Assembly: GCF_049243985.1 (NCBI RefSeq)
Contig: NC_135376.1
Span: forward strand, 40,219,001-40,283,000
DNA length: 64,000 nucleotides
From: Paroedura picta
Taxonomy: Eukaryota; Chordata; Lepidosauria; Squamata; Gekkonidae
Reading direction: 5' to 3'
The position numbers and the translations under genes were made by a program. Below, piece after piece: positions 53,001 through 61,900 of the stretch. Under the pieces are notes generated by a model. The model was given only the letters and a program-made list of their open reading frames with translations. It was not told the origin of the DNA and did not search any database. Position 1 is the stretch's first letter. Each line of letters begins with the position of its first letter.

Positions 53001-55673
53001 AGTCCTCATTGTTGGTGAAGAACATGAGGACTTTGTGTAACCCATGCAAAGGGAGTTTTGTGCCTCCCAAATGTGCACTGTCCCTTTTTTGTTTATAGTG
53101 ACAGTATGCAGAGAGGTGGCTTCAGCCTCCCGCTCCCAGTGTTTTCATGTCCCCAAAAAACATTCAATGGAGGGTCTATTGGCTCTATTGTAAGCATCAG
53201 ATTTCTTGCATGGCTACATAAAAGTTTCATAGTGGAGCCATTAGTGGCTTCATGGGGGAGCTTGCAGAATTGTAAACAGCATGGGAGTGGGGATCTGAAG
53301 CTGCTTGTCTTTCTGTGCTATGGTCATAAGCAGAAAAGAGGCCAAGTGTGTCTAGGGGCTATTATGTATGTGCAAGTTTTCACCGACATCAGCATGCTGA
53401 CCCTTTTAAATTGTCATTGTTTAAAAGGGTTGTGTTTATGCCTGTGCTCTGATACTGTGTTGCTTTTTTCTGCATACAATTATGCATTTGAAAGATTTAT
53501 GATGGCAAATCCTTAAGTGGGGGGGCTTCCTCTGTTGTGCTAGATGCTGATTTAGCAGGCCATGGTCACCTGACCACCACTTTGGCACATGCTGCTGACA
53601 GTGCTTCATGGAAATTGTAGTTCATGGACATGGAAAACCTCAACAAGAAATTTCTGTGGGGGCACTGCGACCTTTCCCCCTCAGAGCTATGCTGGTCTTC
53701 ATACAGAGTGGATTGAAATGCCTCTGAGGGAATGAATAAATTAATTTCTGCTGTTGTAGTCACATCAGAGGTGGGAGGGTCTGCACTGAGCAAGTTTCCA
53801 TTGGTAGATAAGGGACTGGGGCTTTTCCTTCACCCATTGGTGTACAATAGCATGGGGAGGAGACAAAAAACATGCTAACGTTTATGCAAGCAAAAACAGG
53901 CATCTTTGACACCATCATAAAATAAAAGTCGTTGTAAAGCTAGTTTCAAATACTGTGCAGAAACCCGCAGAAAAGGCCCACTTGCTGCTATGAGGGAGGA
54001 GGACAATACATAACCAAAAATACTATAGTGGGTTCTGTGAGATGAAAACGGCTCCACGTGCAGAATTATAAAACACATTTTTTCAAGACTTTTTGTGATG
54101 TTTCCTGCCATGCATAACAGTCCCAGGAGGAAGAAAACGGCAATTGTACATGCAATATAAAGACTTTGTGGGATTCCCCAGCAAACATGAAGGCATCATA
54201 ATATTTAGGTGGAATATCACACAAGTCAGTATGGAGTAAAAGTACCACACTCAAACCCCCACTCTGTCCTCAAGTTTGGTCGGTCACTCAGTCTCTCCTA
54301 TTTCATATGGGTTTTGTGACAATAAAATTAAGGGAGCATGGTGTATATTGTGCTGAGCTCCCTGGAGAAAAGGTGGATTAACAATGTACTAAATAAATGA
54401 ACAAAGCCCAAGGAATGTGATAACCATGTTGCTTGATACAATTAGAATTTAACTGATGTGCCCTTTTTTGTTTATTTTTGATTTGATATATTGCTGTGGT
54501 CAATATTTTTGTTTTTTTCCAATTTGGCTGCTGTTGTTGATTATTCCTGACCTATTACTTTGTGCCATTTATATGAAATAGATGCAAAATAATGTTGAAA
54601 ATGTTTTAATTTTAACAGGAAAAATGATTTGATAAATAAGAAACTGATACAATAATACTCACAGGTTCATTTCTCACAAGACAGAAACAAAAGTGATATG
54701 GGGATGTTCATGCTGAACACAATTTTTGACAATGTTCAAAAATTTGATCTCCCTAAAAGCAAGCATTTTAAAATATGGGAGAGATCCAAATTCTGTGAGC
54801 CTGTACGTATGTTTGTGCTCCCAGCATACAAATTTAAGATGGCGTTCCTACATTCATCTAGATTTGGGGCAAATTAGGTATAAAGGAGAACAGTTCTCAC
54901 ATGCTATTTATATATATGCTGGGATCAGTCTAACCAGCAAATAATGATTATTTTACTGGACTGAAACTGAGCTGAGAATACAATCTTGACTGATGCACAA
55001 TGAAACAAAAATCACCAGAAATATACAGTAATCAGTTGTAAGATTTTTAAAGAGTTACATATCCGTACAGGATCACGTTCAAATGAACTCATGTTGGTTC
55101 CCTTAAATCCATGGTGAAACATCAAGAAAATAGACCTGTGCATAGGGAATATCCAGATACAGATTCCACAATGAACTTTCTGTTATCGATCAATAAATAT
55201 GAATAGAGAATTGTTGCCATTGAATCTACATTGCATTTCTTAGTCAACTGGATGAATAGAAAATTCATAAAGAAAAAGAACTACAGGCTAAAGTGTAACT
55301 AAGCTCTCTTTCTGAGTGATGCCTGAAGGCATGAGAGGGAACAGCTGGAAGAGCAGTACAGAAAAGCTGACACAGGAATATTTCATCAGGAGACTCTGAG
55401 AAGTTAAGATTGTAACCTTACCTGGATCATCTCTTTGCTGACATGTCCTATGAGCTGTCGACCACATGCAGACAAGATCCGTGGGGAGCAACTGGTGGGC
55501 CCAGGGCCTAACAATAGCCTGTCTGGGACAGACATTGGCTTTAAAAGAGCTGCAGGGGGTGGTATCAGATGTCTTAGAGAAGACATAGTGCGACAAAACT
55601 GAGGCAAAAGTAGAGGCAGTCGGACAACACGAGCCAAACTTGCTGCCTGCTGTATTAGGAATGAACTGCTCAT
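37941..55673 (-). CDS. AGXT: AGXT, alanine-glyoxylate aminotransferase, complete coding region in 11 exons
   Basis: AGXT is a homodimeric PLP fold-type I aminotransferase that converts glyoxylate and alanine to glycine and pyruvate in liver peroxisomes and, in many species, mitochondria. Eleven exons give 421 residues; the ten downstream exons have exactly the lengths I recall for human AGXT (193, 65, 101, 71, 85, 96, 70, 96, 129, 108 nt). Visible features are [52 protein letters not shown]-like [35 protein letters not shown], and the PLP lysine in [15 protein letters not shown]. The first Met precedes a 29-residue basic presequence; a second Met at 55584-55586 equals the human start. The protein ends in SKL. 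Sense-strand ATTAAA at 37703-37708 may be the poly(A) signal. It converges on ARMC8 and lies downstream of allantoinase. Confidence 0.97.
38468..38596 (-). CDS. AGXT: AGXT exon 10
   Basis: 129 nt encode [40 protein letters not shown] and ADK. The acceptor is atgtttcag and the donor is gtaatt. Confidence 0.96.
39085..39235 (+). repeat. degraded tRNA-like SINE in AGXT intron 9/10 region
   Basis: The segment cagctgtcttggatgcagaa, followed by gataaaaggcctctggctga and gaccttagagaactgttggc, resembles the same degraded SINE family as 24310-24470 (consensus text 'gacctctgcctgagaccctggagagcc'). It lies in the intron between exons 9 and 10 or just beside it (38597-39410). Confidence 0.45.
39411..39506 (-). 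CDS. AGXT: AGXT exon 9
   Basis: 96 nt encode [20 protein letters not shown] and then [12 protein letters not shown]. The acceptor is cccacacag and the donor is gtatga. Confidence 0.95.
40371..40958. mobile_element. non-autonomous hAT element in AGXT intron 8
   Basis: The left end tagaaatgggcacaaac is inverted to the right end gtttgtgccctttccta. Flanks ttcatcaa (40363-40370) and ttgaacaa (40959-40966) agree at 6 of 8. The 588-bp interior has repeated ccatttaaac and gggagaaagg motifs and no transposase. It lies between exons 9 and 8. Confidence 0.75.
41159..41228 (-). CDS. AGXT: AGXT exon 8
   Basis: 70 nt complete Arg and encode [20 protein letters not shown] and then TEQ. The acceptor is tttttttacag and the donor is gtcagt. 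Confidence 0.95.
41774..41869 (-). CDS. AGXT: AGXT exon 7, followed by a GC donor
   Basis: 96 nt encode [20 protein letters not shown] and then [11 protein letters not shown], plus AG of an Arg codon. The donor reads AAG|gcaaga, a GC-AG intron; the codon joins correctly to the next exon only at this site. Confidence 0.93.
42722..42806 (-). CDS. AGXT: AGXT exon 6 with the PLP lysine
   Basis: 85 nt encode (G)[19 protein letters not shown] and then PISFSLRA, plus two bases of Arg. Lys in GSQK is the Schiff-base residue. The acceptor is acacacag and the donor is gtaaga. Confidence 0.96.
43321..43686. mobile_element. non-autonomous hAT element with GC-rich minisatellite core
   Basis: Inverted ends cagtggtccccaacctt and aggttggggaccactg are flanked by a perfect 8-bp TSD atgtaagg (43313-43320 and 43687-43694). 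Roughly 43362-43495 is a tandem array of an approximately 18-bp gcatcgggccgcgcccgc-type unit. The several long GC-rich open frames on both strands are by-products of this array. It lies in AGXT intron 5. Confidence 0.93.
43730..44166. mobile_element. non-autonomous hAT element, 43 bp from another copy
   Basis: The left end cagtggtccccaaccttttt and right end cacaggttggggattgcta are inverted repeats. The TSD is gactagac (43722-43729) and gcctagac (44167-44174), 7 of 8. It shares termini with 43321-43686 and 59266-59611 but its interior is different. Confidence 0.9.
44461..44531 (-). CDS. AGXT: AGXT exon 5
   Basis: 71 nt encode [20 protein letters not shown] and then DQQ. It contains the PLP-ring Asp in LLVDAVAS. 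The acceptor is cgttttag and the donor is gtaggc. Confidence 0.96.
45110..45348 (+). mobile_element. tRNA-derived SINE
   Basis: The head gccagcttggtgtagtggtt and tgaccttgggctagtcacag, then gtatctgttgtggggagagg and the end tatacaaaacaactcttctc match the SINE family of 21478 and 56354. Confidence 0.85.
45450..45745 (+). mobile_element. CR1 LINE ORF2 fragment
   Basis: In scattered frames the region reads [15 protein letters not shown], then [20 protein letters not shown] and LEEKKNSI, matching the CR1 order (FFxSVFT ... LxxLxxxKSxGPDGxxPRVLRELA). It is diverged and frameshifted, hence old. Antisense to AGXT. Confidence 0.6.
45990..46150 (+). repeat. LINE 3'-region fragment (CR1/L3-like)
   Basis: The text gaagtattcaagagaagagt, ggacaaattcatggaggact and ggctgtcagtggctactgat followed by ccctccagtatcagaag resembles a dispersed amniote LINE 3' region. 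Classification is tentative. Confidence 0.4.
46434..46534 (-). CDS. AGXT: AGXT exon 4
   Basis: 101 nt encode [20 protein letters not shown] and then [13 protein letters not shown], plus two bases of Arg. The acceptor is tctcttacag and the donor is gtcagt. Confidence 0.96.
46723..46787 (-). CDS. AGXT: AGXT exon 3
   Basis: 65 nt encode (G)[21 protein letters not shown]. The acceptor is ccttgtag and the donor is gtgagt. Confidence 0.95.
47285..47346 (+). repeat. L2-like LINE 3' tail
   Basis: tttgtaaactgccatgagcc then ggcggcatataagctaaata and (AAAT)n is the L2-like terminal pattern. Confidence 0.5.
47347..47420 (-). repeat. LINE tail fragment, minus strand
   Basis: The segment tcccacatccccacagcact with gctcgaggtggcttaaaaat resembles a reversed L2-like tail placed tail to tail with 47285-47346. 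Confidence 0.35.
48108..48116. repeat. BovB target-site duplication, left copy
   Basis: catggaaac matches 50641-50649 exactly, at the two borders of the BovB copy. Confidence 0.85.
48908..48919. repeat. L1 target-site duplication within BovB, left copy
   Basis: tcctgcaatctt equals 50150-50161 and belongs to the BovB coding sequence. Confidence 0.92.
48920..50149 (-). mobile_element. L1 LINE fragment nested in BovB: ORF1 end plus ORF2 endonuclease
   Basis: The 1230-bp insert begins in the C-terminal domain of L1 ORF1 ([20 protein letters not shown]) and reaches the ORF1 stop at 49853-49855. ORF2 starts two bases later at 49850. Its endonuclease is open and shows the expected residues: N in [10 protein letters not shown] in [19 protein letters not shown] and the terminal ADHNP. 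It ends abruptly after EKTLSEIK without reverse transcriptase or poly(A). A 12-bp perfect TSD flanks it. Both ends are truncated, so it cannot move by itself. Confidence 0.95.
50150..50161. repeat. L1 target-site duplication within BovB, right copy
   Basis: tcctgcaatctt pairs with 48908-48919. Confidence 0.92.
50641..50649. repeat. BovB target-site duplication, right copy
   Basis: catggaaac pairs with 48108-48116. Confidence 0.85.
50650..51669. other. AGXT intron 2, no clear element
   Basis: A stretch near 51010-51120 could be a worn LINE coding piece, but no motif is decisive. The rest is unassigned. Confidence 0.4.
51670..51862 (-). CDS. AGXT: AGXT exon 2
   Basis: 193 nt encode [40 protein letters not shown] and [20 protein letters not shown], then AKRL, ending after the first base of Gly. 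The acceptor is ttgccctcag and the donor is gtgcgt. Confidence 0.97.
52170..52830 (+). mobile_element. old L2-like LINE 3' end in AGXT intron 1, with CR1 inside
   Basis: The sequence cacctgtggaatgcccttcc tcttgagg encodes the WNALPLE motif of L2-like LINEs; the tail attgtgaagccacattgagc then ggcagcatacaaaatctcta is the usual L2 end. A CR1 end at 52548-52655 lies within it. Confidence 0.55.
52548..52655 (-). mobile_element. CR1 LINE 3' end, minus strand
   Basis: agaatcatagaatcatagag then ttggaaggggccatacaggc and ccaaccccctgctcaacg match the CR1 copies at 13666 and 35306. Confidence 0.85.
52831..55421. other. AGXT intron 1, no clear element
   Basis: Long unassigned intron. A patch near 53575-53640 (cttcatggaaattgtagttc, atggacatgg) may be a worn copy of the palindromic MITE at 18718. 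Open frames here have no recognisable product. Confidence 0.4.
55422..55673 (-). CDS. AGXT: AGXT exon 1 with mitochondrial presequence
   Basis: The 252-nt coding part encodes 84 residues and ends SKEMIQ at donor gtaagg. Residues 1-29 start [20 protein letters not shown], hold three Arg and no acidic residue, and look like a mitochondrial targeting peptide. Met30 (codon 55586-55584) starts [18 protein letters not shown], aligned to the human N terminus. Both ATGs have a purine at -3. Confidence 0.95.
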
Positions 55674-56185
55674 CCCTGACCTTAAACAGATAACTCGTAG
55701 GGGAAAAAAAACAAACAGATAGTTGATACGATCAAAGGTGAGTCACTTTCCTCTAGTTTCCCTCCTCTTCTAAAAAACAATCTTTCAGTGGATCTTCTAG
55801 TGGCTGTTGAACTGGTTCTTGCTCTATCACACACATTCAGGGGCCAGTCAATCACACAACTTCCAGTCTGCTAGGTAGTTTTCACCTGAGAATCCTGCAG
55901 CTGTTAGGCGCTGAGATGATCAACATTACACAGTCTTTCTACTAAGGACATTCTTCTTTGTTCCTTGGACAAGACAGACAGAAATCTCATGTTTGTCTAG
56001 GCTCTTCAAAAGTCACTTCCTTCACAGACTGGGGAGAAAGAGTAGCATAAAACCATTATGCAGGAGTCCAGTTACATCCTAAACCAGTGAACCCGATTTA
56101 GATTCAATAAAATCAACACAAGTTTTATTCTTCATGGCCATCTGTTAAAAAAATTCTTGTTAATAGCTAGCCTGGCAAATCCTAT

Positions 56186-56229
56186 ATTAATAGAATGTGC
56201 TAATGTATAACCATGCTGGTCTCTTTTTC
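56186..56229 (+). repeat. 44-bp dispersed sequence also found inside a SINE at 22544
   Basis: attaatagaatgtgctaat then tataaccatgctggtctctt and tttc matches 22544-22587 at 42 of 44 bases. The family is not known to me. Confidence 0.6.
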
Positions 56230-56353
56230 TCTGCCTGATTATTCCAGAGCCTGAAAAAATTCACTCTTGTCCCCAAAAAAATATTTGAATTTTTTAATAC
56301 TTCCATTTCCCCTCTTCATTCACATATGTGTGTATGTAAGAAAGAGAGAGAGA

Positions 56354-56617
56354 GCTTGGTGTAGTGGTTAGGAGTGCTGACTTCTAATCTGGCAAGCTGG
56401 GTTCAATTCTACGTTCCCCCACATGCAGCCAGCTGGTGACCTTGGGCTTGCCACAGCACTGGTGAAGCTGTTCTGACCGAGCAGTAATATCAGGGCTCTC
56501 TCAGCCTCACCTACCTCACAGGGTGTCTGTTGTGGGGAGATGAAGGGAAGGCGAATATAAGCTGCTTTGAGACTCCTTCAGGTAGAGAAAGGTGGCATAT
56601 AAGAACCAACTTTGTCT
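56354..56617 (+). mobile_element. tRNA-derived SINE
   Basis: The head gagcttggtgtagtggttag, box B-like gggttcaattctacg, body tcaggtagagaaaggtggca and end ataagaaccaactttgtctt place it in the family of 21478. It sits between AGXT and allantoinase. Confidence 0.88.
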
Positions 56618-56664
56618 TTATATAGGCTTTGTTGCAAGGTTTTGAGCACCATGTGATTGACATG

Positions 56665-57582
56665 AGAAATCAATGCTATGATCCAATGTGTCCCACCTGC
56701 TCCAGGCATGTTGTTTTTTTTCCCTTTCAAGCCACCATGTGGACATATTTCTGCACCTTCCCCAGTGATCCCTGTGTGGCAGAGTGCCCATTTCCAGAAG
56801 GGCAGGAATACCCAATACCTGTCCTCCGCCATTCTCCAGAGCTGTTTCTAAAAGGTGTACCCCAATGTGTTGGCACCGGAGGAAGGAGTGGAGGCCAGGG
56901 GGCAGCCCACTCCCCCTCAGCAGGGAGTAGCAGAGGCATATAAGAACCAATTCTTATTGTTGTTGGCAAGATTATTGCTATGAATGGATATCCCTTCTCC
57001 CTCATGGAGAATTTTGGCTTTCACCAGCTGCTGCACTACCTGCATTCCTGGTACTCAGTTCTCTTGAGGAGGGACAGTTCACAGCCAACCTCTGGAGTGG
57101 CCCGCAGCACAGCTACCATTCCCTCTCTGCCCACTGGTGGCAACTGAAGGGCTTCTCTTTCTGGACTGTTGGGCACAGGCCCCAGGAGGGGATAATCCGG
57201 CCACCTGGCTACAAGATGGTTCTGATCCGTGATAGGATGAAGGCCACAGAGTGGCAACTGTCACTGCCATAATATAGGATAGCCTGAGGGAGTGATTGGG
57301 CAACAGAAACATCACCTGTATGTGCTAGACAGATGATGCTCTTGAGGTGCACAGCCATCACCACTATCTGCATGTGGGTGCTGGCACCTGTGACTATATG
57401 GCCTGGGAGTTACACAGCCTTTCTCAGAAGTTCAAATGGCTTCTGCCATCACTAGACATTGCTGGAACCCACTTCCCCTGTTGCTGTACAGGCCTATTCT
57501 CTTTCCCAGTGGTAAATGATTGATTGATTGGCTGACTTCCACATCTTACTTCCACATCCACTCATCTGGTTGGGAATCCCTG
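56665..57582 (+). mobile_element. decayed hAT (ZBED-like) transposase remnant
   Basis: One frame gives ATMWTYFCTFPSDPCVAECP, recalling a BED zinc finger (aromatic W.YF and a Cys pair). A second stretch reads KIIAMNGYPFSLMENFGFHQ and LLHYLHSWY, closely like the P-F-x-x-V-E-x-x-G-F-x-x-L-L-x-x-L-x-P-x-Y signature of hAT/ZBED transposases. Several frames are needed and stops intervene, so it is not expressed as one protein. The right terminus may be ctggttgggaatccctg ending at 57582, resembling hAT inverted ends; the left end was not found. It lies upstream of AGXT, beside a SINE. Confidence 0.6.
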
Positions 57583-58830
57583 CACTAAGCAATCTAGCAT
57601 AGGCACAAATTAACTAGTTCTCAACTAGGAGCAATGGGTCAAACAGGGCAACGCTAAGGAGAGTTGTAGCCTTCTAAGACCATTTAACTCAATAGGTTTA
57701 GGAGGGTGTAATTCTGTTTAGGATTGCACTGTAAATTAGCTTAAGTGCAGGTACTTTGACTTAAGTGGCTGGATCATTTCCCATCCAATTTCCTTTTGAG
57801 TTTTGACATTTTTAAAAAGATCTTTGGAAGTCATTTAGTTCCGAGCATCTTTCCTTTTACTGGCAGAATATCTCACTGTGTTCCTCATTTTGCATTTAGT
57901 GCTTCTCTGCATGATCCCATGCCAGCTACCAAGCACCACTGTCTAAGACTCTAGATGGTCTGGCATCCTTTCATTTGACAGCATGTCTCTGCAACCAGGG
58001 ATTTTCAAGTGAAAAGAAACATTCATACAAGAGAATGAAAAATGATTCAGGGTTGCTTGGCTGTCATATAAGGAACTGTTTTATTTATTACAATATTTAT
58101 TATATTAAAATATGTATAGGCCACATTTATTACTGACCACTACTGACCAGAACCTATTTGCTGCATCTAAGTCTAATTTTGTCTGCAATGTAGTTTACAC
58201 TTACACTGTCTGAGAAAAGGCTTAACATAAAGACCCCTCACAATACATTAAAAATACCAAAACCTGAGGGTGTATGATTCAAATATATTACTTGAATCCC
58301 ATTTTGATCAAACACTGATTAAGAGATTAACAGCATATTCCTTGGACGAATGTGTTCTTGTAAGCTTCTGTAACCTGTAGTTTCAGACAACAATAATTAG
58401 TGAATATCTTTTATTGACAAGTGATGATTGCACCCTCATGGCTGATTTTTATTCTGCTCACTGGAAGTGCAGGGATTTGCTGGAGATGAAGCAGTAGCAA
58501 CAACAGGTAAATATTCCACATTTTTTATGGCAGGGTTTTCTGTTGGTCTTGATCACCTTTACTGGAAAGCAAGAAAGGATGAGGTTTGACCAGGTATTGA
58601 TCCAAGAATGACTCTTTTTCTGTTCCATTATCATATATACCTGGTGTAGATTCATTTATTTGGCAATATCTGAATCCTCTTCAAGTGTCCTCATTGTGGG
58701 TTATGAGTGTATTTAAAAAACGTTCTTTGTCATTCTTTGCCACTCCAGTTCCTCCTGGAGCCTGCATTTTAATTTTGTCCTGGGTGCTTCGGTTTGGCCA
58801 GTACATTTGTTGCTCTCACTTTTACACCTA
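57583..58830. other. AGXT-allantoinase intergenic DNA
   Basis: No exon was recognised. Sense-strand (minus) ATTAAA at 58768-58773, 58 bases past the allantoinase stop, is a candidate poly(A) signal. The region upstream of the AGXT start shows no obvious TATA box. Confidence 0.45.
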
Positions 58831-58992
58831 CTAGTAATAAGGCGAAGCGACTCTTGTTGGCATTTTTCTTTGAGTTACAAGCAGGTCTCCTTGTGGTTTG
58901 GGTGCAAATTTCCCATTCAGGTAAGCCAGCTTGCCACGGACAAGTGTTGCAAAGACTTCACCATGAAGCTGGAAACCCAAGTAAGGCATCAA
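58831..58992 (-). CDS. ALN: allantoinase terminal exon and stop
   Basis: 162 nt encode [53 protein letters not shown] and TAG. The acceptor is catccctag. Confidence 0.93.
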   Translation of the reverse strand: MMPYLGFQLHGEVFATLVRGKLAYLNGKFAPKPQGDLLVTQRKMPTRVASPYY

Positions 58993-61900
58993 CTAGGGAT
59001 GATAAAGAAGTAAAGGTAATGAGAATGTAAGAGCTGGACTAGGTGTTCATCTGTTTATGATTCCTAACCAAAGATATCAGGTATTATTCTGTACCTTATG
59101 CTTGTGATGAATTATTTCTTTATTCACCTAAGGGAGAAAAAGATTTTAAAAATTCTTTGTCAGTTTTTAGATGGAACATTTCCTTAATCTTGATATTCAC
59201 GGTTTTGTATTGTGTCAAACAGAATTGTAGTCTCTTAATTAGTTTTTACCTTTAATGCCCTAAGCCAGTGATCCCCAACCTTTTTATTACTGGGGACCGG
59301 TCAATGCTTGACAATTTTACTGAGGCCCGTGGGAGGGGTAGTCTTTTGCCGAGGAACGTTGCCACCTGAACCCCTGCTCCATTTGCTTTCCCGCCGGCGC
59401 CCCTGACTTCCTGCCGCCTGCTGGGGGGCGCTGCCAGCAGCAGCTGGACAGTGTCACGCCAAGGAGGAGCCCCAACCATGGCAGCCGCTAGAGAGCACCA
59501 AAGGTGAGCCGGAGGCAGTAGCTGGGGAAGAGGGCAAGGAGGAGCCGTGGCCCGGTACCGACTGATCAACAGACTGGTCCCGGTCTCCAGACCGGGGGTT
59601 GGGGACCACTGCCCTAAGCAGTTTGGTTACACGGATCTTGAAGGATCACTTTCTCCCATCTCAACCTGTCCCACATGAGATCAGTGAATGGGACCTGTTT
59701 TGTCTGAGGTAAGATTGGCAGCCAGTGATCATGGGAGAACATTTTCTCTGCCCAGATGGTGAACTTTGTACTGTCTTTATAGGTCCTCTGAAGAAACTGA
59801 AAATGTTTTATATTCTGCAATGCCTTTCAGTTGACTGACTGACTGTTTTATAATGTTGCCAACTTGCAGGTAGAGCTTGGAACTCTCCTGCAATTATAAC
59901 TGATGTACGAACTACAAAGATTTTTTTCCTTGAACAAAACAAATAGTTTTTGAGGGTGGACTCTATGGCATTATACCATGCTGAGGGCAATCCCCTCACC
60001 CTATCCTCCCCTGGCTTTATATCCAAAATCTCCAGATATTTCCTAGGCTGGAACTGGCAATTCTGTTGCCTTTGCCTTGTTCACTTTCATTTTTGTCTTC
60101 TGTAGTTTTACTGTGATGTTTTAAAGTCTAATGCTTTTGCATGTTTTAAATCTGAAATATTTTTATTGCTGATGTAAGCCTCCTTGGGGACCCTAAAATA
60201 TAGAAAGGTAACAAAGAAATCAAGTAACTAAACAAACAGGTATTTTTTGTGGATCTACCTGGTATTTATTATACCTCACCTTTGTTCTATAATGAAACTC
60301 AAAACTGCATACTTAAGTTCCCCACCAAGCATGGACCAGATCCAGATCTGCTTAGCTGTACCTTTCAGTTATACTCTGGGATATGAAATACAGGTTCATG
60401 GATCACAACCCTACCCCCCACCCCCAACAAACCCTGACACCTCAATTCAGGTTCTTACAAAGTTTACTTCTACAACCTGCACATAAAGTCCATCAAAATA
60501 AGAAGCAAGAATTAGACTCAACAGTATTAAATATACTCCCCAAAGTAACTGACTCTTGGGACTTCTATTCTCTGTCTAGCATCATGAAACTGTTTTGTTT
60601 CCCATACAGACAACATACTATGTCTTTTAAAAGCTAACATTACTGATTAATTTTATATCCCACCTTGCATTCTGAACCAGGTCCCCAAAACAACTCTCAA
60701 AATAACCATTTGACCCATGTGCATATCTGTTGTTACCTCAAACTCCTTGTCTGGATTCCAGATTACTAAATCTGCATCCATCCCTGGGCCCAGCGACCCT
60801 TTGCGGTCTTCCAGTCTGCTCAGAACGGCAGGGTTTTTGCATAGCAGTCGCACTAGATCATGTAAGGAAAACCCTCTGGATTTGGCAGAAGTCCAGAAGA
60901 GAGGGAGACCTGTGAGATTTCCAGTAAACATTTGTAGAAGAAAATATTGGTCTGCTTCATTCTCAGAGAAGAAACGCTGCCACTCATAATTCTTCAGTCA
61001 GAAGATTTACTAAAACTCTATAAGAATGGGACCAATTGCTATGAGGTGTGTATAGATGTAAGAAAATGAATGAAAACAACTGTTTTGCATTATTTTGATG
61101 CATTAGTCATACTGCATTAATCTCACAATTTACTTTAATGATAATCCTACTACCTGACTCTGCATGGGCAAGACACAAAGGATGAGCTGAAGCTCTGCTA
61201 AAAATGTATACTATGGAAACCAGGTATCCTGTCAGGGTACATTTGATTCCCAAAGAGCCACACTGATCTGCAGTTTTTAGCTATGTTTAAGACCTCTAAG
61301 AACTTCAGAAATTATAAGAAAGGAAATACCTCCCCTAATGTGATACGTGTGTACTTTATCAATAAACAAGTACATTTGGTAAGTTCTTTCACAAAAATAT
61401 ACACACCTAATTGATTAATGTGCTAAGAGTTCTACAATTGGTCAGTAGCCTTAATTTACATAGAAATACATTGAATTTGATGTGACTTATTTCATAGTAA
61501 CCCTGTTTAAATTTCTGCCTCTGTATTATTGAATCTTCCTTTTAAAAGAATTAGTTCAGTGAGTTTACACAGTTAAAGAACTTGTATATATGTATGTATA
61601 CGTATATTAAGGAGTAGGAAGCTTTGAACGGGGGCACTGACTAGCAATGGTACAGAAATGAGGGGCAACTGAGCCAGATTTTTTGGGGCTATGAGGACCT
61701 TCATATTTTGGCCGCATTTCTTCAACATGGTAGCAGATGCCTATGAATGATGGTGCTCATAAATATCTTACCAAATTGTAGTGAGGCAATCCCTCCTTGG
61801 GCCTTGAGGAAATCTCCATTGCTCAAATCTTTCAACTCCGGGGAACACGGAGTGTGGGCTGAGACAACCATGTCTATTTGCCCTTCTTTCAAAGCTGACC

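Noticed and set aside
56578-57315. Minus-strand open frames of 73 to 110 codons between AGXT and allantoinase
   Set aside because: They lie antisense to a SINE and the hAT transposase remnant. The family signatures are on the plus strand.
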